Assembly (NCBI GenBank): GCA_003663115.1
Contig: QMZJ01000018.1
Coordinates: forward strand, 1 to 12,950
DNA from: Candidatus Altarchaeales archaeon
Lineage (GTDB): Archaea > Altiarchaeota > Altiarchaeia > IMC4 > QMZM01
Reading direction: 5' to 3'
Length of the DNA: 12,950 nt
This document shows, in pieces, positions 7,197-12,950 of this stretch. The position numbers were made by a program, and so were the translations under genes. Numbering within the stretch: the first letter of the stretch is position 1; every line of letters begins with the position of its first letter. Below the pieces are notes generated by a model. It was not told the origin of the DNA, made no database searches, and was given only the letters and a program-made list of their open reading frames with translations.

Positions 7197-7823
7197 ATGC
7201 TCAGATCAAAATTCGATACAGACAGAATAAGTGTGAAGATAGGTTTGATCTTCTCTGGCCTCGGAATCTCGCCTAACGTGTGGACCCTTTTAGCCCTGAT
7301 CCCCGCAGTCTTTGGATTTCTCAGTCTCTATTCTGGGGACATTCTTACAGCTTTAATTCTGTTTTTGATCTCTGGATTTATAGATGCTGTAGACGGGGCG
7401 GTTGCAAGAGTGACTGGTAGGGTTACCGCGATGGGTGCCTTTCTGGACGGCGTAATTGACAGGTATGTGGAAATCCTGATCTACCTTGGCCTGCTCTTTT
7501 TTATACTCCCAATGGAGACGGAGTTTTATCTACCAAATGCAGTGTGGTTAGCACTCTTGATTTTCGGTGCACTGATGCCGACCTATATAAGGGCATATGC
7601 GGATCACAGGGGTGTCGTAACGGAGCCCGAGGATCATAAAAAGATGGGCGGTCTCCTGGAAAGAGCAGAAAGGCTTTCAATCCTCTACATCGGAATGCTC
7701 TTTGGTTGCTATGACCCGAATTTTCTGATCTATTTCATTGCAATCCTTGCGATCCTGGCCAATGTAACCGCTCTACAGCGTATCTGGTTCGTTGTTAATT
7801 ACGGAAAGAGGGGTCATGCTTAA
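7197..7823 (+). CDS. CDP-alcohol phosphatidyltransferase, probably archaetidylinositol-phosphate synthase
   Basis: The enzyme transfers a phospholipid headgroup from CDP-activated lipid (CDP-archaeol in archaea) to an alcohol at the membrane. The 208-residue, multi-span protein contains the exact family signature: D63-x2-D66-G67-x2-A70-R71-x8-G80-x3-D84-x3-D88; the aspartates bind two metal ions. The later RAYADHRG (132-139) and GGLLERAERL (151-160) resemble inositol-phosphate-type members with a conserved ERxxR, hence the specific guess; other alcohols (serine, glycerol phosphate) are possible. The frame stays open back to 7065, but those 44 codons overlap the small membrane gene and look non-coding. 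The ATG at 7197 gives MLRSKFD, the usual start of the family. Confidence 0.85.
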   Translation: MLRSKFDTDRISVKIGLIFSGLGISPNVWTLLALIPAVFGFLSLYSGDILTALILFLISGFIDAVDGAVARVTGRVTAMGAFLDGVIDRYVEILIYLGLLFFILPMETEFYLPNAVWLALLIFGALMPTYIRAYADHRGVVTEPEDHKKMGGLLERAERLSILYIGMLFGCYDPNFLIYFIAILAILANVTALQRIWFVVNYGKRGHA

Positions 7824-7827
7824 CTTC

Positions 7828-7836
7828 TATATTTAA
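7828..7836 (+). promoter_or_regulatory. TATA box of the 125-residue coiled-coil gene
   Basis: TATATTTAA is centred about 29 bases upstream of the ATG at 7861, indicating a leaderless transcript starting close to the start codon. This spacing helps to choose the ATG over the in-frame TTG at 7858. Confidence 0.5.
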
Positions 7837-7860
7837 TAACTCACTCCCTTTTTCATATTG

Positions 7861-8238
7861 ATGACAATAAAGGGAATTACACCGAAGCAGCTCTCAAAAA
7901 AGCTCGTAGAAAAGCATCGGAGATTTCTAAGTACCTACAGTAAGGAATTCGACCTTCTCCACAAACTCTTTGTTTTAAGGGAAAAGCGGGACCAGCTGAA
8001 GCATTGGATAGAGGATGCAAAGAATGAAGGCGATAAAAAGAGATACGGGACATATATGAAGCAGAAAAAAGCCACAGAGAAGGATATACTAAAACTGACA
8101 GAGAAACTCAAAGAGGTAACGTCATCCGAGAATTATGATTCAAGAGAGAGATACAATTTCCTGAAGAAATGTATAGATTCTCACAGAGATGCGATCAACT
8201 ATTGGAGTAATGTCTCAAAATCAACAACTCCGCCCTGA
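7861..8238 (+). CDS. Basic helical (coiled-coil) protein of unknown function
   Basis: The 125-residue protein is predominantly charged helix, with heptad-like stretches around FDLLHKLFVLREKRDQLKHW (residues 30-49) and KKATEKDILKLTEKLKEV (69-86). It has a lysine-rich middle, no membrane segment and one cysteine. I recognise no family. It sits just before the COG1340-type coiled-coil gene on the same strand, so a shared structural role is possible but unproven. The stop codon lies inside a strong hairpin. Confidence 0.65.
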   Translation: MTIKGITPKQLSKKLVEKHRRFLSTYSKEFDLLHKLFVLREKRDQLKHWIEDAKNEGDKKRYGTYMKQKKATEKDILKLTEKLKEVTSSENYDSRERYNFLKKCIDSHRDAINYWSNVSKSTTPP

Positions 8239-8249
8239 AGGTGGAGTTG
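8225..8249 (+). terminator. Strong hairpin spanning the stop codon
   Basis: Positions 8225-8234 (CAACTCCGCC) pair with 8240-8249 (GGTGGAGTTG) through ten base pairs, one of them a G-T wobble, with loop CTGAA. The TGA stop of the upstream gene lies at the loop. No T-tract follows directly, so classical termination is doubtful; it may protect the 3' end of the message or pause transcription. Confidence 0.4.
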
Positions 8250-8285
8250 AACTTACAAACACGCTAATATGTAAAAATAAAAAAA

Positions 8286-8291
8286 GGAGGT
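8286..8291 (+). promoter_or_regulatory. Strong ribosome binding site with no start codon after it
   Basis: GGAGGT is a near-perfect match to the archaeal 16S rRNA tail and resembles the site before dnaK. No ATG, GTG or TTG falls within the next 20 bases; the first is an ATG at 8313 that opens only six codons. It may mark the mutated start of the Cys-rich frame that follows. Confidence 0.45.
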
Positions 8292-8296
8292 AAAAG

Positions 8297-8413
8297 CAAG
8301 GCAGGAAATATTATGGAATCCCCTGCGACCTAAAGGAGTACGAGAGAGTGCAATGCACTTTCTGTACGCAAATTGGCACATTTACCGTATCCTTGCGTGT
8401 TTGTAATGAATGA
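8297..8413 (+). pseudogene. Cys-rich small reading frame lacking a normal start (possible zinc-ribbon protein)
   Basis: The frame from just after the TAA at 8291-8293 reads through about 38 codons to a TGA at 8411-8413. It encodes a peptide containing KYYGIPCDLKEYERVQC, then TFC, then TQIGTFTVSLRVCNE. Four cysteines in the spacing C-x9-C-x2-C-x12-C suggest a small metal-binding ribbon. A strong GGAGGT lies upstream and the stop overlaps the ATG of the next gene, both typical of a real, coupled gene. There is no ATG, GTG or TTG where the start should be. It could be a decayed gene, a base-call error at the start, a gene using an unusual start codon, or chance. Confidence 0.35.
8338..8367 (+). 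other. Long hairpin upstream of the COG1340 gene
   Basis: GTAC (8338-8341) plus AGAGAGTGC (8343-8351) pair with GCACTTTCT (8355-8363) plus GTAC (8364-8367): thirteen base pairs with one G-T wobble, one bulged G and the loop AAT. A further six-base pair, GCAAGG (8296-8301) with CCTTGC (8391-8396), could enclose it. Together they might form a structured leader or small RNA of about 100 bases, but the helix also lies inside the Cys-rich frame, so the two readings compete. Confidence 0.4.
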
Positions 8414-9308
8414 AAGAGAACTCAAGAGGAGGGTAAACGACCTCAGGCACGAGATCGAAAAAAGAGAAAAGGATATAAGACACCTTTATCACGAAATAGA
8501 TATATACAAAAAGGAGGTGGATGAATTAAGGCTGAAGAGGGATCAAATAAAGGAATCTATTAAAATTTACCTGGAGGAGGCAAGGCTATTTCTAAATAAG
8601 AGGGACGAGCTCAATAAAGAGGTGGCAGAACTAAAGAAAAAACGTAAAAAACTCGGTGATAAGATAAGGAAGCTGAGCGAGGAGATAAGGAATAAAAAGA
8701 TCAAGAGGGATGAACTGAATAAGGACGCGAGGGGTACAAAAGAGATTTTAATGGAGAGCTATGAAGAGAAACTCAAAAGGATCTTGGAAGACGAGATCCC
8801 ACTAAGGGATGAGATTCGGATCTTTAATAAGATCTTCGAGATAAGGGAGAGATTAAGAATAGTGGAAAAAGCCGATGATATGCACGAAAAGATATCCAGG
8901 GATTACGAGAAAATTCAAAAATTGAACAAGAATTTTGATAATCTCTGCAAAAAGATAAGATCAATAGCAGAGAAATCGCAGGAAAGTCACGAAAGGGCTA
9001 TGCGAATATACCACGAGGTTGATCTGCTCAGAAGAAAGTCCAGGGAGTATCATAAAAAACTTATCGAGAAGTATGGATTAATGAACCCTTTACGTGACAG
9101 GGTAACCCTGATTAAGTCGGAGATAACGGAGATCAGGAAAAAACTCGAGCCCCTGAACAAAGAACTTAAGAGAATAAGGCATGAAAGAGAGGCAAAGAGA
9201 AGGGAGAGGGATGCGACGAAGGCAAGGGAAAATCTGCAGAAAAGGGGAAGAGTAAGTATCGACGATCTAAGGGTATTACTGGAGAGGGGGGAGATAAGCT
9301 TTGAGTGA
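8406..9308 (+). CDS. COG1340-type coiled-coil protein
   Basis: The 300-residue protein is almost entirely charged alpha helix (residues 1-270), with long Lys/Glu/Arg heptads, and ends in a short conserved-looking motif, RGRVSIDDLRVLLERGEISF (280-299). This layout, including the HEKISRDYEKI and SHERAMRIYHEVDLLRRK stretches, resembles the archaeal family COG1340, whose function is not known. The ATG at 8406 is preferred over the in-frame TTG at 8373, because the extra residues are hydrophobic and out of character. It overlaps the TGA of the Cys-rich frame by eight bases. The stop is two bases from the end of rfcL on the other strand. Confidence 0.8.
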   Translation: MNERELKRRVNDLRHEIEKREKDIRHLYHEIDIYKKEVDELRLKRDQIKESIKIYLEEARLFLNKRDELNKEVAELKKKRKKLGDKIRKLSEEIRNKKIKRDELNKDARGTKEILMESYEEKLKRILEDEIPLRDEIRIFNKIFEIRERLRIVEKADDMHEKISRDYEKIQKLNKNFDNLCKKIRSIAEKSQESHERAMRIYHEVDLLRRKSREYHKKLIEKYGLMNPLRDRVTLIKSEITEIRKKLEPLNKELKRIRHEREAKRRERDATKARENLQKRGRVSIDDLRVLLERGEISFE

Positions 9309-9310
9309 GA

Positions 9311-10450
9311 TCAACCGCCAAGATATTCGATCTCATCCTCACTCAATCCGTATCTATCTATCAGGTCCAATCTGCTTATCTTTCCGTTCTTTAACAGGGT
9401 TCTGAATAATGGTATATATTCCCAATCTATGATCCTTCCAGAGACGTGAAGTAATGGCGATAACTTCTTTCCGATGGATTTTTTGATGGCCCTTTCCCTC
9501 TTGGTCTGAGACATCTTGATTATGTAAGAGGGAAATTTATACATCGTAAAGTTCACCCCCTCGCTCTTGGATATATTGACACCGCCGCTCATCAATGGGA
9601 TTAGATACCTAAGGAAGCCCCAGTACTGTCTGTTGATTATTCTCCCCAAGAAGATGTCTGCCTTAGATATATACCTATATGCTCTCTCTATATCTCCCCT
9701 TCTGTAAACCCTGGGCATATTCTCATCGATCCACAAAAGTATATCTTGCGGTTGCTCGTCCAGGTCACGAATTGAGCGAATTGCCCCTTCGAAATCCCTT
9801 TTTATCAATATATGATTCAGTGCATTGTAGATATCTATAGATCTGTCTCTCCTCTCCATAATCTCCAGGTCTTTGATGGAGACACTTTTTTTACCCTTGG
9901 CGATGGTCTCCAGATCATTTATTGCGGACCTTATATCCCCCCCTGCATTCTCTGCTATCCTTTCCAGGACCCCCTCCTCTGGAGAAACCCCTTCTTTATA
10001 ACAGATATTCTGGAGTATTTTTTTGATTGATTTAGAGGTTGGTCTTCTCATCTGAGCCTTTTCACAGATCCTCTTTATCGTTCCAAGTCTTCTTGAACCG
10101 AAATCCGATGTAATCAAAACGGTAGGGTTTTTTGTCTCCTTTAGGATCTCCGTAACCTCCCCGATATTCTTTATCTGATCCACGTGGTCAATTAGAATTA
10201 ATCTCCTCCTCCCAAATATACTGCCCGTTTGTGCAGTGGCTCTTGCATTATCTATATTTTCATCTGTGATCTCAACCAGATCGAGATTAAATTCTTTCAC
10301 TATAGCGTTAACTAAGGCGCTCTTTCCAATCCCCGGGGGACCATAGATTAAAAGGGGCCTCTTCCACTGATATTCTCTCAATGATTGAATCAGCTTTGGG
10401 TTTCCAACGATCTCGTCAAGCCTTCTTGGTTTATATTTCTGAGTCCACAT
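9311..10450 (-). CDS. rfcL: Replication factor C large subunit (clamp loader)
   Basis: RfcL works with RfcS to load the PCNA sliding clamp onto primed DNA. Counting from the upstream TTG-initiated reading (first residue at 10453), the 380 residues show the RFC N-terminus TQKYKPRRLDEIVGN, Walker A GPPGIGKS (38-45), Walker B LILIDHVD (85-92), sensor 1 TSD (115-117) and sensor 2 GGDIR (171-175), then the helical collar. The ATG at 10450 is the better start (379 residues). Two oddities: the Walker B glutamate is histidine (codon CAC), and sensor 1 has Asp in place of the usual Asn. The C-terminus ends in EIEYLGG, with no visible PCNA-interacting motif. It may load the clamp relying on RfcS ATPases, or be a divergent paralogue. 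Confidence 0.88.
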   Translation of the reverse strand: MWTQKYKPRRLDEIVGNPKLIQSLREYQWKRPLLIYGPPGIGKSALVNAIVKEFNLDLVEITDENIDNARATAQTGSIFGRRRLILIDHVDQIKNIGEVTEILKETKNPTVLITSDFGSRRLGTIKRICEKAQMRRPTSKSIKKILQNICYKEGVSPEEGVLERIAENAGGDIRSAINDLETIAKGKKSVSIKDLEIMERRDRSIDIYNALNHILIKRDFEGAIRSIRDLDEQPQDILLWIDENMPRVYRRGDIERAYRYISKADIFLGRIINRQYWGFLRYLIPLMSGGVNISKSEGVNFTMYKFPSYIIKMSQTKRERAIKKSIGKKLSPLLHVSGRIIDWEYIPLFRTLLKNGKISRLDLIDRYGLSEDEIEYLGG

Positions 10451-10464
10451 CAAATAAAAATAGG

Positions 10465-10480
10465 TTTTATATACTTAAAG
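10465..10480. promoter_or_regulatory. Shared divergent promoter region, rfcL and membrane protein gene
   Basis: The stretch TTTTATATACTTAAAG reads as a TATA box on both strands. On the plus strand, TTTTATATA (10465-10473) predicts a start near 10495 and a leader of about 27 bases that includes the ribosome binding site at 10509. On the minus strand, TTTAAGTA (10473-10480) is about 27 bases from the rfcL ATG and would give a leaderless message. Confidence 0.4.
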
Positions 10481-10508
10481 CATCAATATACTAACAATAA
10501 ATTTTTTT

Positions 10509-10517
10509 GGAGGTGAT
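10509..10517 (+). promoter_or_regulatory. Strong ribosome binding site that fixes a GTG start
   Basis: GGAGGTGAT is fully complementary to the 3' end of archaeal 16S rRNA. It ends four bases before an in-frame GTG at 10522, which decides the start against the upstream in-frame TTG at 10507 that overlaps the site itself. Confidence 0.7.
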
Positions 10518-10521
10518 AAAG

Positions 10522-11466
10522 GTGAATGGAACTACATTGTTTACTCTGGAAGGAGTTGATCTGAGTTTTCTGATGCAATCTGTCTCCGAGTTCGTGGTAA
10601 CTGCTCTAATCCTGGTACTACTCTTTATAGCTGGCTACGTTCTTGGTTATTTTGTTTCAAGAGTTCTCAGGAGGATCTTGCTCATTGAGAGGATTCAGGT
10701 AACTCTGGTAAAATCTGGGGCAACGACAACAAGCATGTGGAAATCAATAGTAGAATTTTCGACCCAATACACGACATGGTTACTAGTATTCTTTGTGCTG
10801 ACATTGGCAGAGGAGAAGGTCCCCATAACGGTCACATTCTTCAATGAATTTATAGTACCACTGACGGTGTTCATCGCCTTGGTCATAATTGGTTTACTGA
10901 TCGGTGGTTTTTTGGGCAAGCTTACCAAGGATACGTTAGTAACCATCGGTCTGGAAGAGGGTTTGACAAAATATAAGATTGCCGATACTCTCGGGGGGGT
11001 ACCCATATCGAGTATACTATCAACAATAGTTAAATGGTACGTTTTTCTTTTATTTGTGAGCCAGGCGGTCGAGAAGTTGCTGTCTGAAACTGCAATTCTA
11101 ACCGAGACGATGAGAAGCCTGATGAGCTACGTACCCAATGCGATACTGGGTCTTCTGGTACTTCTGGTCTCCTTGGTAATTGCCGAATTTGCAGCTAACA
11201 GAATCAGGGTTAGAAAGGTAAGCTTTGGCGAAGTGTTTGCGATAGCCATTGAGATAGTGATCGTCTTCTTCGGTGTGATTCTTGCACTGCCAAGGCTCTT
11301 TAATATAGATGATCCCGAGGTGTTTCAAACATCCCTGGGGGTTATGACCCAGTCCTTCCAGATTCTGATAGTAGGTGTAGCACTCGGTTTAGCCATTGCC
11401 ATCGGCTTGGGTTTAAAAGATTCTATTGTGAAGGTAGGAGGGAAGCTCAAGGAAGGAACTGGGTAG
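10522..11466 (+). CDS. Multi-span membrane protein with MscS-associated transmembrane helices
   Basis: The 314-residue protein has about six to seven hydrophobic segments (roughly 22-46, 82-96, 108-130, 166-184, 201-224, 237-255, 277-298). The final VGVALGLAIAIGLGLKDSI (284-302) matches the conserved helix seen in pfam05552-type proteins and in the pore region of small mechanosensitive channels. The preceding SYVPNAILGLLVLLVSLVIA (202-221) is likewise typical of that repeat. The soluble beta domain that follows the pore helix in true MscS channels is absent, since the protein stops about 14 residues later. A channel-like or osmotic role is therefore inference. It is a single gene, with a T-rich tract downstream and a strong ribosome binding site at GTG. 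Confidence 0.75.
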   Translation: MNGTTLFTLEGVDLSFLMQSVSEFVVTALILVLLFIAGYVLGYFVSRVLRRILLIERIQVTLVKSGATTTSMWKSIVEFSTQYTTWLLVFFVLTLAEEKVPITVTFFNEFIVPLTVFIALVIIGLLIGGFLGKLTKDTLVTIGLEEGLTKYKIADTLGGVPISSILSTIVKWYVFLLFVSQAVEKLLSETAILTETMRSLMSYVPNAILGLLVLLVSLVIAEFAANRIRVRKVSFGEVFAIAIEIVIVFFGVILALPRLFNIDDPEVFQTSLGVMTQSFQILIVGVALGLAIAIGLGLKDSIVKVGGKLKEGTG

Positions 11467-11481
11467 GGTTGAGTCAAATCC

Positions 11482-11495
11482 CTCTTTATTTTTTA
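11482..11495 (+). terminator. T-rich terminator after the membrane protein gene
   Basis: CTCTTTATTTTTTA follows the TAG by about 16 bases. Archaeal transcription commonly stops at such T-tracts without a hairpin, so this is the likely end of the message. Confidence 0.45.
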
Positions 11496-11537
11496 TCTCT
11501 ATTCAGTTTTAATATCTCTGCTTCCATTCTCTTTACC

Positions 11538-11633
11538 CGGGATTCTCATCTCTAAGTTAAGACGAGTCTCCAAGCACTTTGGTAATCCAGCAAGAGCATA
11601 ATCCCGCGCCACTATGGAGAGAAAGTGCTTTGG
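11538..11633 (+). ncRNA. Possible structured RNA (pseudoknot-like) in the gene-free segment
   Basis: In the 242-base gap 11467-11708 two helices cross. CGGGATT (11538-11544) pairs with AATCCCG (11600-11606). AAGCACTTT (11572-11580) pairs perfectly with AAAGTGCTT (11622-11630), extended by CC (11570-11571) with GG (11632-11633) across one bulged T. Their order makes an H-type pseudoknot if both form. I see no tRNA features, no C/D boxes and no open frame. It could be a small RNA, a leader of the downstream operon, or the relic of a mobile element; the family is not recognised. Confidence 0.35.
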
Positions 11634-11652
11634 GCTTATACATGTTTTATAT

Positions 11653-11678
11653 ATGTTATAACATCCGTAATTTATAAT
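11653..11678 (+). promoter_or_regulatory. Palindromic operator and TATA region before the pilin-like operon
   Basis: ATGTTATAACAT (11653-11664) is a perfect 12-bp palindrome, followed by TTTATAAT (11671-11678), a TATA-like box predicting a transcription start about nine bases before the ATG at 11709. A palindrome directly upstream of the TATA box is a plausible site for an activator or repressor. The flank is very AT-rich, which makes chance palindromes more common. Confidence 0.35.
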
Positions 11679-11708
11679 TTTCTAAAGTAATATATAATAT
11701 ATACCACG

Positions 11709-12194
11709 ATGAAGATTATCCCCTTTTCCGATAATAGAGGATTTGCCTACTCACCCTTCGTTGTAATAGTTCTCATCCTCCTCGGTTTGGCTATCTCTTT
11801 ACACCTCACGGAAACGGAGCTGATGGTGATGGAGAGCATTTATAAAGAGGGTCAGATAAATCGGGCAATTCTGGATATGGAGGAGCTGAAATCCAGTGTA
11901 AATACCATTGCCCTGTTTGCATCTTACGGGGCAATTTCAAAGAAAACGAACGGAACGAAGGAAGAACTCGAAGAGGAGATAAATAAAAATTTAAACGAAT
12001 ACCTTAAAGACTACAAGCCGGGAGAAATCTCCACGATAGAGGGTAACTTTTCCATCTACGTGGAAAAACTTCCGAACAACTACTTTTTAGTAAAAACGAA
12101 TAAAATGCCAAGAGCGTGTATAAATACATCAGAGCTTCTTTTGTGCTCGGATCTCGGTATAGAGCGGCTTATAGATAAAAAATGGATCTCTTGA
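11709..12194 (+). CDS. Pilin-like single-span surface protein, function unknown
   Basis: The 161-residue protein begins with a short charged segment (MKIIPFSDNRG), then a hydrophobic helix (about 16-33, SPFVVIVLILLGLAISLH), and continues as a helical, extracytoplasmic-looking domain. RGF at 10-12 before the helix recalls a type IV prepilin cleavage site (cut after G11), but the usual Glu at position 5 of the mature protein is missing. Two cysteines (C137, C146) late in the protein could form a disulfide outside the cell. The frame overlaps the next gene by 13 bases, so the two are coupled. Pilin-like is a suggestion from the N-terminus only. Confidence 0.6.
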   Translation: MKIIPFSDNRGFAYSPFVVIVLILLGLAISLHLTETELMVMESIYKEGQINRAILDMEELKSSVNTIALFASYGAISKKTNGTKEELEEEINKNLNEYLKDYKPGEISTIEGNFSIYVEKLPNNYFLVKTNKMPRACINTSELLLCSDLGIERLIDKKWIS

Positions 12195-12805
12195 TCGCAT
12201 TTTTAAATCAGGTAGTTGTGTTGTTTTTAATGCTGATCGGAATGTTCATCGGCGATTCCGTAGCCGGTTCGACCTTCGGCCACATTAAGGGCGGAGTGAG
12301 GCAATTTCTATATCTCCTACTCTTCGTAATCTTCCTGGTATCTGGGAATTATATTCCCTCCTTAATTGGCATTTACCCCCTGGGGCTTTTAAATTCGATC
12401 CTCCTCTTCAGCCTCTGGGGCTTTCTATCCGTTTTTCTAAGCAGATTTCTCCTCTTTTTAATAGACATATCGATATATTTTGGGAAAAAATTAGGGACAA
12501 AAAAACAGCCACAGACAATCGTTGCCATAGAAAAATTAATCAGGTACCTACGGGATAGAGGAATGGATTCAGAGGGGATAAAATTTATCCTTTCCATATC
12601 CTTGGGCTCTGAAAAAAAGGCAGAGGACATACAGAGCAGGGTAAAGAAGGGGAAACTCAAGAGGGGGATACCAATAGATCCATACAGACTTTCCTCGGCA
12701 TTTCGACAGAGCGGTTTTGATGTCAACGAGATATTGGAGATTCTCGTAAAATTTCTGGGAGTAACACCAGAAAGGGCCGTTAGAATATGGGAGAGGTCTA
12801 CGTAA
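12182..12805 (+). CDS. Membrane protein with a helical cytoplasmic tail, function unknown
   Basis: The 207-residue protein has about four hydrophobic segments (4-24, 41-64, 66-80, 82-100), then a basic, soluble C-terminal region of short helices (115-205). Two similar stretches, YLRDRGMDSEGIKFIL (122-137) and AFRQSGFDVNEILEIL (173-188), suggest a repeated helical unit. It starts within the preceding gene (13-base overlap) and so probably acts with that pilin-like protein at the membrane. I recognise no family. A T-run (12830-12834) follows the stop and may end the transcript. Confidence 0.65.
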   Translation: MDLLIAFLNQVVVLFLMLIGMFIGDSVAGSTFGHIKGGVRQFLYLLLFVIFLVSGNYIPSLIGIYPLGLLNSILLFSLWGFLSVFLSRFLLFLIDISIYFGKKLGTKKQPQTIVAIEKLIRYLRDRGMDSEGIKFILSISLGSEKKAEDIQSRVKKGKLKRGIPIDPYRLSSAFRQSGFDVNEILEILVKFLGVTPERAVRIWERST

Positions 12806-12863
12806 GTCTCCTCGTTAAAAACCCTGACCTTTTTAGTTATTGGGTTTTCTATCCTTAAAGCCT

Positions 12864-12950
12864 TCATAGGTTTTCTGGCACCATACTCCCTCCGGACAGC
12901 ACCTCTGCCCTTCCGAGCTCTATCCCGTAGATCTTCGATAAAGGGACTCC
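12864..12950 (-). CDS. Probable C-terminal end of a minus-strand gene, cut by the window edge
   Basis: On the minus strand the frame entering at 12950 reads 28 codons (starting GVPLSKIYGIELGRAEV) to a TGA at 12864-12866, with codon use like the neighbours. A T-run on the minus strand (around 12815-12820) lies downstream, as expected for a terminator. A second minus frame is also open here and runs on into the antisense of the preceding gene, so the choice of frame is uncertain. No family is recognised. Confidence 0.35.
   Translation of the reverse strand, partial: GVPLSKIYGIELGRAEVLSGGSMVPENL

Noticed and set aside
8296..8396. tRNA or other standard RNA gene in the spacer before the COG1340-type gene.
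   Set aside because: No T-loop, anticodon arm or C/D boxes are present despite the closing GCAAGG/CCTTGC pairing.
8411..8413. TGA of the Cys-rich frame lies where the last Cys of a CxxC would be (CNE-TGA), suggesting selenocysteine.
   Set aside because: The downstream frame is the out-of-frame reading of the COG1340-type gene, no SECIS-like element was recognised, and archaeal selenocysteine use is restricted to a few lineages. A plain stop overlapping the next start is simpler.
12373..12867. Long open frame on the minus strand (164 codons, extendable to the window edge).
   Set aside because: Most of it is antisense to the plus-strand membrane protein gene, which has coherent membrane helices and overlaps its upstream partner as an operon; the antisense product has no sensible pattern.
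1..12950. CRISPR array, insertion sequence or prophage genes.
   Set aside because: No regularly spaced repeats, transposase, integrase or phage structural genes are visible on either strand.

Overview
The window looks like the core chromosome of an archaeon. The archaeal signs are the large subunit of archaeal/eukaryotic-type primase (PriL), a clamp-loader large subunit (RfcL), a CDP-alcohol phosphotransferase of the archaeal phospholipid type, A/T-rich TATA-type promoters placed about 26-30 bases before several start codons (leaderless transcripts), and a few very strong GGAGGT ribosome binding sites. It also carries a complete bacterial-type Hsp70 system (GrpE, DnaK, DnaJ), which only some archaea, mostly euryarchaeal lineages, have. 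Codon use (AGG/AGA, ATA, AAG, GAG) is similar throughout. I cannot name a species; a euryarchaeal or Thermoplasmatota-like lineage is a guess.

Layout. (1) 1-903: an AT-rich promoter with palindromes, then an overlapping toxin-antitoxin pair: an RHH + UPF0175 antitoxin and a DUF3368/PIN toxin. The toxin gene runs 25 bp into the 3' end of priL on the opposite strand. (2) 879-1838, minus: priL. (3) 1947-6911: the chaperone block grpE, dnaK, an orphan SAM-dependent methyltransferase starting on the base after the dnaK stop, then dnaJ. (4) 6952-7823: a 63-residue single-span membrane protein and a CDP-alcohol phosphatidyltransferase. (5) 7861-9308: two coiled-coil genes, a 125-residue unknown and a 300-residue COG1340-type protein, separated by a segment with strong hairpins, a strong ribosome binding site and a Cys-rich reading frame without a normal start codon. 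(6) 9311-10450, minus: rfcL, whose Walker B reads DHVD rather than DExD. (7) 10522-11466: a multi-span membrane protein with MscS-associated helices. (8) 11467-11708: a gene-free segment with a possible pseudoknot RNA and a 12-bp palindrome. (9) 11709-12805: an overlapping pair, a pilin-like single-span protein and a four-span membrane protein with a helical tail. (10) At the right edge, probably the last 28 codons of a minus-strand gene.

Functional reading. GrpE, DnaK and DnaJ form one ATP-driven folding machine. PriL and RfcL belong to replication but are separate genes here. The toxin-antitoxin pair is the only clearly accessory module. I see no CRISPR array, insertion sequence, tRNA or rRNA. 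No convincing new multigene system emerges. The items most worth a second look are the RfcL Walker B change, the methyltransferase inside the chaperone block, the start-less Cys-rich ORF, and the structured segment before the pilin-like operon.
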